Shown: positions 24,986 to 37,712, counted from the first letter of the stretch. The stretch is DNA of 64,000 bases from Chondrosia reniformis (GCA_947172415.1 OX359195.1:7309001-7373000), one strand, 5' to 3'. Made by a program: numbers and translations. The notes: generated from the sequence alone by a model not told the origin.

Positions 24986-27158
24986 TTACTGACACTTAAC
25001 ACAGATCCAGCATCCTAAGAACAGAAATCCAAATATATGTACGTATGTATGTACGATACAGCCTATACATTTGGTATTTGGTCTGAAAATGGTGGAAGGT
25101 TTTTTAATAAAGCAAAAGTGCCTCCCATCAAGTGACTTTACTACACAGCTAACACAGTTCTGACCAGATGAGAGGAGAAGAGCTTACCTGAAGGTACATC
25201 CACCAGGCCAACACAAAAGGAGTGGTAGCCTCGATCACACAAATCACACAAGATAACCTTGATAAATGGAATGGAACGAAGGAATGAAATATAGACTGAT
25301 GCAGGTTATCCATACAAAGTCCTCCATATGAAGGTAGTGCCTCACTTTATCATCATCTTGTAGTTTGTGGCACATACAGCAAACTTTACAATCATTACAC
25401 TCCCAAGGGTAGCCCCTCATGCGGCCAGCACAGTCTGCAGTCACCCCAATACAAGATGGATGACCTGTGTTAGTACACATACAGTATATACGTACGTACA
25501 TTGATGCATACAAACATGCACAGAATCACACACATACGTATGTACGTAGATACACAAACATACTCCACTTGTAACACTTGCTGCAGCATATCAGTTCTTC
25601 AGGACGACCTTGGGTGTTTGAGGAACTTCCTTTGAAGCACAGAGAACACAAATTAGAGTTTTGGGCTGGTTTGGTGATCAACTGTAGAAAGAGAATAATC
25701 ACTTCACATGCTACAATAAATAGAATGGCATAAAGTACTGACTTTATCAAGCACTGATTTCTGTTTTGTACAATCAGTGATCACTTCCTACACACAAGAA
25801 CATGTCACTTGTTGTTGAGGTACTGCACACTTCAGAATAGGTACATTGTACATTGTATGGACACTCACTGGTAGTAGAATGCTGGGTGGATTCAATACTT
25901 CAGTACGCATGGTTCCAACTGCTGTGAGTGGGTGGGAGGATAAGAGGTTCGTTATGTCAAACCCACCTGATTGGCTACTATCAGTATTTAGGGGTCCACT
26001 AGTCTCAGTTGTCTTTGGGTGATCAGAGGTAGCTCGATGCAGTTTTGGTGAGGGAGGATGCTTGAGCACTGTACTGAGGGGCATTGTAAATAGCTCCTCA
26101 GGGTCAAAGGAGAGAACAGTGTCTGAATACTGGTTTGGCAGCAGAGCTGCTGGGTAGGGTGAAATGGGATGTGTTTCACTGAAAAGATCTCTCTCCAAGT
26201 GCTTCGGTCCATCTTCTGATGGAAACAGGTTCCTTGGAAACTGATTGCATATCTACCATGCATAATACACACATTTATATATAACAGCATATATATATAC
26301 ATATGTAAATGTATATACATATTATAATACCATAGGCTGGTCGTCCTATTGCATATACGTAGATATGGCTTACCTTTCCATTACTGGGGTCATGAAAGAG
26401 TTTCATCCTCTTTGCCTGATCTGACTTCAGCTGCTTGTTAAATTCAGATGCAGCCTTTTCCAGAGATTCCAACTGTTGTCTGTCTTGCTTAGCTCGTAAG
26501 GCTTGCTAGACACAGAATTAGGTAACTATACTAAATGAACAGATACTACTTCCCCACCCTACATGCATGTACAAAAGATTGATGTCCTAAAGCTCAGTTA
26601 TGGAAGGCTAAATGGATTGTTCGGATGTAACAGTCTAACTACGTATGTACCTGTTGAACAAGGTTTTTTCTTGTTTCCTTTTCTGCTTCCAACAACTGAT
26701 AAAACTGTCTCTGCTCTACAATCTTCATATAGTCACAGAACTTGGTAGGGTACTCCTCAAACATCAGCTGATACACTTCAGTACTCTTCAGCGCTACCAA
26801 ACCAAGGTTACTCTGCGTTTCCGTGACAACCCCCAGATCAACCAAACACTTCCTTTCATCCACTTCCAATGGACGACGAAAGAGGTCTACAAGTGGTCGC
26901 AGTATCCAATGCATCCGCATTCAGGAAGGTAAGAAGGGCGAAAAGACATACACACGTACCTGGATACTTTCTTGAAAACCCTCTTACTTCGAGGTAGTCT
27001 ATTATTTGCTCTTGAAGCATGTATGTCTCAGCTTCTGGGTTATCTGGCGGCCATTTGTACTCTATGATTTGAGTGGCAGCAAAGTACGCCTCCTCTTCCT
27101 CGCTCTCCAGCCCTTCCCCGTGCTCCGCCTCTGTGTCATCTTCACCGACTCTACTCAT
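24986..27158 (-). CDS. PHF10: PHD finger protein 10 (BAF45a), PBAF subunit
   Basis: Exons 26960-27158, 26651-26886, 26374-26505, 25869-26252, 25743-25787, 25564-25681, 25346-25464, 25188-25257, 24986-25014; 443 aa. After an acidic N-terminus comes the SAY domain: [50 protein letters not shown]. The middle matches PHF10 ([18 protein letters not shown]). Two PHD fingers follow: CSLC...CSKC...HPSC...WECNDC and CCMC...[12 protein letters not shown]...WICVKC. PHF10 is a subunit of the PBAF SWI/SNF remodeller, whose PHD pair reads histone tails. The second PHD is cut by three introns and finishes in a 29-base terminal exon; a 45-base exon precedes the PHDs. It diverges from WDR35 across 137 bases. 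Confidence 0.95.
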
Positions 27159-27295
27159 CTCCTCACAGTCACAGAAGCCATTTGTAATCAGTTGCGCAAC
27201 TTTACCCTCTTGTTTCTATGGTAATGATCGTAGCAAAATGGCTTCCCGAAGGTTGATCGCTCGCTTTGTTTGTTAGGCTGGATATACACTGAAGG
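27159..27295. promoter_or_regulatory. Compact divergent promoter between PHF10 and WDR35
   Basis: Only 137 bases separate the two start codons, so both 5'UTRs and the core promoter must fit here. It contains a palindrome GTTGCGCAAC (27191-27200) and the X-box-like site at 27212. Confidence 0.7.
27212..27225 (+). promoter_or_regulatory. X-box-like (RFX) site upstream of the ciliary gene WDR35
   Basis: GTTTCTATGGTAAT fits the ciliary X-box RYYNYYATRRNRAC at 13 of 14 positions; the last base is T instead of C. It lies 71 bases before the WDR35 ATG, the usual range for X-boxes of intraflagellar transport genes. That RFX proteins bind it is inference. Confidence 0.5.
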
Positions 27296-30200
27296 ATGCA
27301 TGTATACTTGAGCAAAAAAGTATGAAATTTCATTTCGGTGTTTGGTATGAACTTACGAAATCGGCCTCGGATACTTTCTGTAGCTTATGTCATTTCATCA
27401 ATCACAGCATTTCTAATGTCAATACTTCTCAAGATCATGTACAGTTGAAGTACTTATTATGTTGTGTATCCTGACCTAGATTGCCATTCCACACAATATT
27501 CCACTGAAGTCAATATCGTGGTCGAAATCCAAGGGCTGGGTAGCTTGCGGAGGTGAGAATGGACTGCTCAAGGTTCTGAAGTTAGAAGTTCTGAAAGGTT
27601 CGCTACTACATATCAGCGCGGAATGACAGTTATGTGGAGAGAGGTCAAATAGATATTCACAGTCAGTATATCTCACACAGTCCAGCCGTGTATGAGCAGT
27701 GTGTATGTAGGGTGTCTGGTCCCAGAAACAGCTTTCTGCCCCAGTGGAGTAGAAGAATATGGGGAAGACTCTAGTATCCTCATCCAAAGCTCCCACTATG
27801 GACATAATACATACGTACATGCTCATGCTATCTACCCTCAGGTGGTGACCCGAAGCTGAGGGGTCTGGCTGCTCCTAGCAACCTCACCATGAACCAGGGT
27901 CTGGAGGCACATGAGTCCACGGTCAACGTGGTCAAGTGGAATGAGATCCATCAGAAGCTCACCTCCAGTGATGAGAGTGGTCTTATAGTTGTATGGATGC
28001 TGTACAAAGGTGGGGAAATCCCTTACCTGAGATGCCGACCTCTTTAATTACGTAGCTAAACTTTCCTCATGTTCAGGCCAGTGGTGTGAAGAGATGGTTA
28101 ATAATCGGAATCACAGTGTGGTAAGGGACATGGCTTGGAACAAAGATGGACAAAAGATTTGTATAGTCTACGATGATGGAGCATTGATAGTGGGTTCAGT
28201 TGATGGTAACAGGCTCTGGGCAAAGGATCTGAAAGGGATGCACCTCACCTTTGTTCAGGTGTGTATGGTGCAGTAGTATGTGCCATATACGTATGTATGT
28301 ACATATTGCAGGTTTAAACTATGCATGTACGTAACTTACACACCTCTGCTGTCTTACACCTACGTACATAGAGAGCTGCATTAAAGATTACTACTTTAGC
28401 AAGTGTTTGTATTAATGCTATTCATACTCCTTCACTGATATACATTTGCATTTACTTTTGTTGGAGTGGAAACTTACTTTTGAGTGCGTATGTATTATGT
28501 ATGTATGTACGTATCCATGTACGTACACTTACGATATAGTACATGTGTGCAGCTTGTGTATAGTAAATGTGTGTACGTAGCTCGTGTATAGTAAATGTGT
28601 GCAGCTTGTGTATAGTAAATGTGTGCAGCTTGTGTGTAGTAAATGTGTGCAGCTCGTGTGTAGTACATGTGTGCAGCTCGTGTGTAGTACATGTGTGCAA
28701 CTTGTGTATAGTACATGTGTGCAGCTTGTGTATAGTACATGTGTGCAACTTGTGTATAGTACTGCAATGTCTACTTCCTGTTCTAGTGGTCTCCAAACAG
28801 TAAGAGGCTTCTCTTTGGTAACAGCAGGGGAGAGGTTATGATTTATGACAACCTTGGAAACTTTATTGTTAGTCACTGATTACATATCATACAAACAATG
28901 AAACATTATTAGTATGTATGTATACATATATACTGTATGTCATATACCTACGTACGTACATAGGTGTTTACCACTGCTACAGTTATGTAGGTGTGTGTTG
29001 GTGCTATAGTGCATGTACGTACGTATTTGTACTTACATACGTACGTACATGCGAACCTTCCCAAGGAAGGACATACATAATGTACACATGTTGGCAATTT
29101 CTTTCTAAGTTATTGTCTCTAATGTCTCCAATGTCTGTGTCTTTAGGCTAATTTGGTGATCTCTTGTCTGTTGGAGGTGTCAGGGTCAGCCCACCTGGCC
29201 AGCCTGGAGTGGTACAACGGTATCAACGGCTACTTTGAGGTGGACTGCCCTTCACTACTTGTCTGCTATAGCAACGGAAGAGCACAAATCATGAGAAATG
29301 AGATGGACCCAGGTGTGTAACATACTATGTGCTGAGATATACGTACGTAGGCGTAGACACATGTACTACTCAGTAATTGTACTGTATCTTGTTATGTTTG
29401 TATATCTTTCAGACCCAGTAAAGCTCGACACTGGAATTTCTGTTAACTGTGCTAGTTGGAATGAAAATGGATCTTTATTTGCAATTGGTGGAGCTCAAGT
29501 ATCAGAGGTATTTACATACATAACACAATGAATATTGGAGGAACGTATATATTTAATAAGCATCAGCAACACTTCAAAAATGGAAAATTGGACGTTTTGA
29601 CCTCTGGTCTTCCTCCACAATGAGACTGATGCTCTAATACATACGTATATATGTACTTCCCATATTCACTATGACTACAATAAATACCCCTTGCTACGTA
29701 TGTCATACAGTAACTATGTACGTATATATATATATATATAAATAGATAATTTACATGTTTGCATAGGAGAAAGAGTTCAATATTGTACAGTTTTACAACA
29801 CGTATGGTGAGGTACGTAATGTATCCATTGTATGTACACATATGCCTATATAGTCAGCTGTCAAATATGACAGTCTCAATTGTGTCATCCATAGCACCTG
29901 CACAGTCTGCGTGTTCCTGGGAAGGAACTCACCTCCCTATCTTGGGAGAGCAAGAGTTTGAGAATGGCTTTAGCAGTTGACTCTTTCATTTACTTTGCAA
30001 ACTTGCGTCACGAGCTCAAGGTGCGTACTTAGCCTCACTTGAGTGCTCTGTCACATACTTAAGTCTTATCATGGTACATACGTAGATGTACGTATAAGAT
30101 CGGCTTCATATCTTAAGTCCTATATTTTTCATACCTGTTGTACATACGTAGTTGGTGTATGAGGACATTTGCATGCATGTGCTATTTTATGCATGTATTA

Positions 30201-33200
30201 CTTACATTACTACATACGTAGTACGTACATACCTCAATCTGCCATGTAGTGGGGTTACCTGTCAAATACAGTTGTGTATTCCTTTAAGAAGTTTGACAGA
30301 TCAGAGAAATACTTGATGTTTTGGAATGTAAAATCAAATGAGGTACGTAGGACTGATATAGTGCCCTCTCCTATATACTTACGTACCTGTACATAAAAGT
30401 ACATGTTATAGAATTATGTCTGTACGTATCACTACTTGTTATTGAACAGAAAAAGCTGAAAGCTATCAACAGTCTTCTCAGTGTGAGCTGCTGTAGTGAT
30501 CTGTGCCTGTTAACAGTAGAATCAGAGGATAATGAGAATGAAGTGAGTTACATACATACATACGTGTGCAGTTGTGTTGCAGTCTTGTGTGACTTCATAT
30601 GTACATACGTACGTACATATAATCTGCCAACCCTACACATCTGCCACAATTTTACCAAAATTAGTTGGGCAGATTAACCAGGATGTACTGTATTGAATAA
30701 TTGGGCTCAGATTAATTTAAAATTGTATATTTTATATGTCTGTCCATATAGTATGCTCTTCTGCTGTGTAACAGCTTGGGGACACCAGTTGAGGCTAAGT
30801 ACATTCCATTTGCACCCAAGTTCATAGCACTGTCGTACAACTTTGTTGTGGCAGCTTCTGAGACCCTTATCTACGTATGGCACTACCGAACTGTGTCTCG
30901 GTTGGAGAAAGCAGAATTCCTTCACACACTCGGCAGAAAGGGGAGGGAAGGAAAGGATTGGTAAGAGACATCTTCTGTACAGTTATGTACATACATACGT
31001 ACATATACGTATGTTCTGAGGGGAAATAGTGGACAACCTACAGTAAGCCAGTAAAAAGCTTATATACATACGTACGTACTTGCAGTACGTACTTATGCAT
31101 TTGCTATTTATACCATGGTACTACTTACATATACGTACGTACGTACGTATGTACCTCCATTTGTGAATGTGTCAGTAGTACATACGTACTTATCTCATAG
31201 GACACTCCATGTTGATGAGGTGCCCACTGGTATAGGAGAAATAGTGTGGAGTGAGCAGAAGGCACAGCAGGTGTGAGAATCAGTGTGCACATTCATAATA
31301 GTTACTTACATGCCTACGTACATGCAGTCTACTCTATTAGTATGTTTCCTGTGGTGTTTGTGGTGCATGGAATCATGTAACTCCTTTGTCCTCCTTCTCC
31401 TGTGAAGATGACGGATGATGCAGTGTGTGCTGTAGGAGTGTCTGACAAGTGTCTGGTTGTCTCGAGGACCTCGGGTACAGTGCAGCAGTATACTTTGCCA
31501 AGAATGGCCCTGGAGAACAAGTTTGCAGTTGGATGTCGACCTCAAAAGCTTTACCTCAACTGTGCCTCAAAGTACTAGACTACCTGTACATATATAATAT
31601 ATGTAATTCTGTGCAAATTTTGTGAAAATAATTACTAGTAATTATTATGGCAGGCCTGTGCATAATTATATATGTATAACTTTTTAAATTTTCCATATTT
31701 TCTTACAAATACGTACTTAGTTTGCTGGCAGTACTGGATATAAACGGAATATTCAACATCTTCAGTACAGTAAGTGAACCTGTGTTCTACCTACATACCT
31801 AATATACATAACGTACATATGCGTATACGAATTAGGTTTAGTTCCTATAGGCCTTTACTCTAAAGTAGATGTACGTAGCACATAAGAAAAGTGGTGTATT
31901 GATTTTTCATACGTGCCTGTATGTATGTATATATAATGTAGAATGCATCCAGTGGTCACAGCGAGGGTGAGGTGGCAGGTTTGGAGAGGAAGGATGTGTG
32001 GGATGTCAAATGGGCGGAGGATGATCCATCACTCTACGCCATCATGGAGAAGACAAGAATGTATGTCATCCGAGGCAATGAACCAGAAGAACCACTTCAA
32101 AGCAGCTGCCACTTGTGTGAATTTAAAGATTTGAAAGTGAAAGCAGTTGTGTTGGATGAAATTTTGAACGTAAGCTGTAATTGAAGTGTTACTCACATTA
32201 TCAGTGGTTGGTAGCAGTGATAGTACAGTATGTACATGTACCCTTTACTGTTAGCCCTATCACTTACATAACTGCACATAACCTGTATAATATTTAATAT
32301 TTGAATGTTCTACCTCAGGATCCTGAAAGTCCATCACAGAGTGACGTGATTGATTTTGAAATAAAGGTATGTATTTCACAAGCACACTTCCTATAGAGGT
32401 AATGCTTTGTATATAAGCATTGGCTTCTCTCAACCTGTTTATATGCTACAGTGCCTGCGTGACACTGAGAAACTCCTTGAGAAGGTGCCTCTTGAAGAAG
32501 TGTTTCAGTATGTTGACAAAAGTCCCCATCCTCGGCTGTGGTAAGTGCAAATTGTATCTACTTTGTGGTTGAGTGTAATGTTATCATCACATCTCAACCT
32601 GGCTCAGGCTTCAGTGCAGCTAGCCACACTTAATCATTCATTAATCTCTGTGCTCTGATTGGTTAGGACTCTACTGGCAGAAAATGCTTTAAGTCACCTC
32701 AATTTTGAAGTGGCTGAAAAGGCCTTTGTAAAGCTGCAAGACTATTCTGGATTGCAGTTTGTCAAGAGAGTTAAAAAGCTTGATGTGAGCAAACACACCA
32801 CACACAGACACAAGAGCCCACACACAGACACAAGAACCCACACACAGACACAAGAACCCACACACAGACACAAGAGCCCACACACAGACACAAGAGCCCA
32901 CACACAGACACAAGAGCCCACACACTGACACAAGAGCCCACACACAGACACAAGAGCCCACACACAGACACAAGAGCCCACACACTGACACAAGAGCCCA
33001 CGCACAGACACAAGAGCCCACGCACAGACACAAGAGCCCACACACAGACACAAGAGCCCACACACTGACACAAATTAAATGGTTATGCTAAATGTAAGTT
33101 GACCAATGCCTTGCCTGTTCTAGTCTGAGGTGAAGCAGAGAGCTGAAGTGGCAGCATATTTCAAACATTTTGAAGATGCAGAAAGGATTTATCTAGACAT

Positions 33201-36083
33201 GGACAGAAGGTTAGGGCCCAGGGCTTCTAAGAAACTACGTATTACCATTTATGATCTCTTGTCTCAAGTGCACAAGTGTACGTACGTACGTAACTGTTTG
33301 TGGTGGTCTTCCCATGTGATGACTAGGAACTTGGCGGTGGACTTACGCATGAAGCTGGGTGACTGGTTCCGTGTGGTTCAGCTGCTAAAGACTGGGGGAG
33401 GGGCTGGTGAGTGGGTATAGCCTAACACACTGATGGACCCCGAATAGCATTCAACTGACATTATTGCACATATTGTATGCCTCTTTGTATCAATATACAA
33501 TAGCCTTGGTAATGACTCATGAGGCTATGTGTCCAGTCCTAGTACAGTATATATATGAATCATCAGTAATAGAATTAGGTACATACAAATGTACATTTAC
33601 ATGACATCCGTCTTGTTCCCCATTGACCAGGCGATGATACACTTTTGTGTGGAGCATGGAACTCCATAGGAGACTACTATTACGATCGCCAAAAGTTCCA
33701 CAATGCCATTACCTACTACAGTCAGGGGCAGAACTTTGAGCGACTTCTCGAATGTTACTTCATTACTGAAGATTTTAATGGACTGAAGAAAATGGCTGAA
33801 GTCCTCACAGAGAATGATCCATTGCTACAAGTCAGTACATAAGATTTCCACTGGACCATAGAAATACAAGTTAGTGTATACATGTGTTTAAACCTATAGA
33901 GGTTGGGGGAGATGTTTGCCTCTTATGGTATGTGTTCTGAGGCCTCCGCCGCCTTCCAAAAGTGCTCCAATGTGAAGGAAGCCATACAAACGTGCATCAC
34001 CTTCAGTCAAGTACGTACACACATACACCATATAGCCAATCATTCTTCTGAACCCCTTTCATAATCTGAATGAATAGGTATGCTATGCTAGGCCCCTCAA
34101 GCTATGTTGGTAGGTGTAGAACTGTGTGTATATATGTGTGCATTCCAACCTGGCCAATTGTTTGAACATCAGTCTGCTCTTTGTAGTGGGACGAAGCCAT
34201 AGAAATGGCCGGGCACTCTGGCATTCCTGGGGTGCTGAAGCTCCTGGAGGAGCAGTGCAGACATTTTGAGGCCAAAAATGAACCATTTAAATCAGTAGAG
34301 CTATACTTGAAGGGACGGCAGTACTTAAAGGCAGCAAAATTGATATTAAAGGTTTGAAAGAAATATTTTAACATGAAAACTTCTCTAAAATACTGCCTTG
34401 TAATACAATTGTAGTACAATAGTATAGTGCAGACATACGTATTTATTAATGGTACATTGACTAGTTTGTTAAAACTTTAGCTTTGAATGTCAAATCATCT
34501 CGGTTAAACTGTTAGGTTGGAAAACAGATCAAACAGGAAGTTGTAAGTCCCAAAGTTATGAAGAAGCTTCATGTGTTGGCAGCCTTTCTTATTGAATCTC
34601 ATGTGGCATCACTTCAGATGAGCAAGCAGACAGGCCTGAAGGAGTCTGGGGTAAGGCCACACTATATTTATCATATACGTACGTACATGGTATGTACGCA
34701 CATAAGCTCTCCAGAGTATTGCTGACACTCCAAGTGTATGTATGCTTGTGTTGATAATACAGGTACCAACTGCCGTGCAAGGTCTTATGTTGTCAGATGG
34801 TCTGACCTCCAGTGACGCGCTGCTGGTGGATAGGGCTTGGAGAGGGGCTGAAGCATTCCATTTCTACATGTTGGCACAAAACCAGTTGTACCAGGGACAA
34901 GCGGAGGCTGCTCTAAATACTGTAAGTCCTATCCACATTTCTATTTCCACACATTTCCAAAGTGGTCTCTCTGTCACCCTCTCTCCCTGTAGGCATTGCT
35001 GCTTAAGGAATACGAGGACTTTATACCTCCAGCAGCAGTCTCCTCTCTGATAGCACTTGTCAGTGCTGTGTGCGGTGCCTTCAACGTCTGCTCAAAAGCC
35101 TTCATCTCTTTAGAGTCCACAAGTGACATCTCTTCAGAGGAGGTACACAAATATGAGAATTTGGCCATGGACATATTTATCAAGTGGGTTTACATATGTA
35201 TGCACATACCTACGTATACGTATATATGTGTGTATACATGCATATATCCATGTACGTATGTATAATTATATATTTAGTCTTCTATATTGTATCTACGTAT
35301 GTACGTACGTATGTAGTAAATACTGATAATGCACAGTTGTGTACATACGTATGTATGTCACTTCCTGAATGTATAGAATGATCCATGCACTACGTACTGT
35401 ATATACGTACATAAATTAGCCATCCTTTTCCACTTATTAGGCACCCTCCAAAAGATAGTGCCACCATCTTTGTACAGTGCCCCTCCTGTGAAGAAACAAT
35501 GAATGGATGGTGAGCGTACATGGAGCTGTAGATACTGTATGTTCTCTTTACATACGTACTTGCACTTTAAAGAGTCTATCAATTTATTTATTTACACTAT
35601 GGACTATTTGTATTTATCTTTAGTGCCTCTTGCCTGTTAGATTAATCATGTGTACTACTGTATACTTTCACCCATGTGATATGCATGTGTGGCGTGATGT
35701 AATGTTTGAACAGTAATATCCTGTGTCTCTTCACTGAATGAATTCTGTTTCCTCTAGAGACGTGGTACAAAAAGTGTTGTGTCTCACAGTGTTATGAGTT
35801 TACTCACTGTTTACATACAAACCTCAACTTTGTTGTATATTGAACTTATTGTATTATATAGTTGTTTATACTTAAGTGAGAAATTAATTCTCTCTTTCAT
35901 CTCTATAGGGAATCAATGTGTGAGCGTTGTGAAACTAGATTTCCAATTTGCATTGTCACGGGAAAGCCTTTGCTTGACTATGAGGTGTGGCTGTGTTCTG
36001 GTTGCAAGCACAGAGCTCATGAGAGGCATATAGCTACATTTACAAACTGTCCGCTCTGTCATACACCCATCTACACAATGTGA
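27296..36083 (+). CDS. WDR35: WDR35 / IFT121, intraflagellar transport complex A subunit
   Basis: 29 exons: 27296-27319, 27480-27597, 27842-28009, 28077-28258, 28787-28867, 29147-29312, 29413-29507, 29767-29811, 29895-30020, 30250-30342, 30450-30542, 30752-30960, 31201-31270, 31408-31571, 31721-31769, 31942-32169, 32319-32366, 32452-32540, 32667-32784, 33124-33209, 33327-33406, 33631-33830, 33900-34010, 34187-34351, 34516-34650, 34763-34921, 34993-35183, 35441-35509, 35909-36083. The 1178 aa length matches human WDR35 (about 1180). The first 8-codon exon (MHVYLSKK) matches the conserved IFT121 start. WD40 repeats ([45 protein letters not shown]) are followed by TPR-like helices ([19 protein letters not shown]) and a C-terminal zinc ribbon with several CxxC knuckles. 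It works in retrograde ciliary transport. The sponge-type tail has more CxxC pairs than I recall from vertebrates. Confidence 0.97.
27721..27800 (+). repeat. Copy of a dispersed intron repeat (family A, 5' half)
   Basis: CCCAGAAACAGC..TCTG..CCAGTGGAG.AGAAGAA through ATCCTCATCCAAAGC also occurs at about 44097-44175. The reverse form occurs near 2515-2590, 56395-56445 and 57230-57340, with a short one near 40112. The copy at 44097 continues into the 3' half, so both halves belong to one element. Confidence 0.65.
28546..28770. repeat. 24-bp minisatellite, about 9 copies, in WDR35 intron 4
   Basis: Unit GTGTGCAGCTTGTGTATAGT plus AAAT or ACAT. Because 24 is a multiple of three, it leaves open frames on both strands; none begins or joins as an exon. 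The array stops just before the acceptor of the exon at 28787. Confidence 0.95.
31831..31910 (+). repeat. Copy of a dispersed intron repeat (family A, 3' half)
   Basis: TTAGGTTTAGTTCC..TATAGG..TTTACTCTAAAGTAGATG also occurs at 47184-47280, 59944-60029 (diverged) and reversed at 61934-61994. The copy here carries an inserted ACGT/GTACG microsatellite. No target duplication was resolved. Confidence 0.7.
32798..33073. repeat. 20-bp minisatellite, about 13 copies, in WDR35 intron 19
   Basis: Unit ACACACAGACACAAGAGCCC with CTGAC and GCACAG variants. It starts within 20 bases of the donor at 32785. It is strongly strand-asymmetric, with C/A on the plus strand. Long cysteine-rich minus frames here are artefacts. 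Confidence 0.95.
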
Positions 36084-36182
36084 ATGTCATACGTATGTAC
36101 GCATTTATAAAAGCTCATTATAAAACAATGAAAAGCATTTACTCTCTCAAACAAATAACACTACAACAACAAGTCAATAGAG

Positions 36183-37148
36183 TTAGGACAGTAACCATGT
36201 ACAGTGGAAAGGAGAGGCATAGAATGCCGCAGTATTTCCTTTGCTGTCAGCAATTGTAACGTCTGCGCCGTACTTCTTCAATACCACAATCATATCAGTA
36301 CTGTTGGCCTTCGCTGCGTAGTGAAGAGGTGTTTCCCCCTTCGCGTTCCTCTTATCGATGTTTACTAGTCTCTTTTCCAGTAAGGCCACGGCCAAATGAG
36401 GGTAATTTTTTCTCGCTGCTAGATGGAGCAAGCTTCCGTCAGATTTCTTGTAAAGTTTCTTCGCCTCTCTTCTCTCCAACATTTGGACAATGATGAACCC
36501 TTCGTCTTTTGTACAAGTCAGAAATCTCTGCCAAGTGGAAGATCTCGCGAAGATCACTCGCAGCTCCTTTCTAAAGAGTTCCAGATCAGCTTCCAATAGC
36601 AACAAAGCTAAATCATAGGACTTTGCTATGTCGATTGGACGCAGATTTTGCAGTGACCTGCTGTTGGTGAGACCGGGTTGATTGCCCTCCAGTATGACTT
36701 TAACGGATTTCACGTCTCCCTTCGCCACGGCAGCGTGCAGCGCAGTCCAGCCGTCGTCATCAGGTGTGGTCAGCGATACGCCCTCCTTCACCAGGACCTC
36801 CAATACGTTGTGCTGCCGCTGCAGGACGGCCCTGAGGGCGAGAGGCCTTCCCGTGCAGTCCGACCGCCTGATTAAGGCCTTGCCGTGTTCGCCAAGAAGT
36901 TCTCTAAGTTGTTCAACATCTCCTTCCGCTATCACTTGCTGAAGAACGGCCTCCACTTGGAATCTCACTGATTTAATCTTCTTGTGTACAGGAGGCGGTG
37001 CAGGGTGCTTTGAGATTGTGATTGATGCTCGTTTCCTGATCACTGCACCTTTTCTGTGAAGCGAAGACGAGCGGATTGGGATCAGAGGTCTCGGTACGCT
37101 CGTTTTACCGTGATAAGAAAATCGCTGTAGTGAATCGCGCTCTGCCAT
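36183..37148 (-). CDS. Ankyrin-repeat protein with PP1-docking motif (PPP1R27/MYPT-like)
   Basis: Single-exon 321 aa frame. A basic N-terminus (R/K/S/P-rich, residues 1-58) leads to KSVRF at residues 59-63, an RVxF-type protein phosphatase 1 docking motif. Directly after it come helices VLQQVIAEGDVEQLRELL and ankyrin repeats (GWTALHAAVAKGDVKSVKVIL; DGSLLHLAARKNYPHLAVALL; GETPLHYAAKANSTDMIVVLKKYGADV). An RVxF motif followed at once by ankyrins is the layout of MYPT/PPP1R16/PPP1R27 targeting subunits; the DRSVRF start of PPP1R27 is closest in my memory. A role as a PP1 regulator is inference. The stop lies 99 bases from the convergent WDR35 stop. Between the two ankyrin blocks, about residues 165-215, is an L/E/R-rich segment with no clear repeat. 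Confidence 0.75.
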   Translation of the reverse strand: MAERDSLQRFSYHGKTSVPRPLIPIRSSSLHRKGAVIRKRASITISKHPAPPPVHKKIKSVRFQVEAVLQQVIAEGDVEQLRELLGEHGKALIRRSDCTGRPLALRAVLQRQHNVLEVLVKEGVSLTTPDDDGWTALHAAVAKGDVKSVKVILEGNQPGLTNSRSLQNLRPIDIAKSYDLALLLLEADLELFRKELRVIFARSSTWQRFLTCTKDEGFIIVQMLERREAKKLYKKSDGSLLHLAARKNYPHLAVALLEKRLVNIDKRNAKGETPLHYAAKANSTDMIVVLKKYGADVTIADSKGNTAAFYASPFHCTWLLS

Positions 37149-37712
37149 AAGGATTTTGAGTGCATGCGTCCGTTTTCTATAAACCTATATACTTATAGCG
37201 TCTATACAGTCCTTCTGACTATATATGCATACGGTAGACACATAGTCATGACCAATCTAAATATAGTGTATGTTTGCTAAACAGTCAAAACGCCGCCACT
37301 TAAATTTACACATAAAGTAGTCACGGAATAATTACATATACTTTAACCCTGCATGAGGCCGCGAGGCCCTCACAAGCCCTCACAATCGCTTTATTATTAT
37401 AATTCATTTTTATGGTAATAGAATAAGCATTTCTTCTAACTGCGTCGAACCATATATACGTAGATACACGAACTTATATACCTTTTGAAAGACGCTCTAA
37501 AATTCGAAAGATGATCGATCCTTTCAATAATTGGAATTTCCCCTAGCTATAATACATTCAACTATTATGGATACATATACAGACATCAAAAATTACAACA
37601 ACAAATGATAATGTTTGTACTAAAAAGTGGCAATGTGGTGGAAATGCATGAAAGTTAAATTTATTAACAGTTAATGTACAGTCAATATTTCATAATTGCA
37701 AATGTTATAGCG
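37149..37712. other. Intergenic, no gene seen
   Basis: This is the 5' flank of the ankyrin gene and 3' flank of the Vac8-like gene, both minus strand. It is AT-rich. A short CCGCGAGGCCCTCACAAGCC duplication-like patch lies near 37360-37390. No exon signals were found. Confidence 0.5.

Noticed and set aside
28452..28876. Long repetitive frames on both strands over the 24-bp array
   Set aside because: The unit length is a multiple of three, so open frames are automatic; the stretch is an intron of WDR35.
32689..33073. Cysteine-rich minus-strand frames (100-124 aa)
   Set aside because: Product of the 20-bp minisatellite in WDR35 intron 19.
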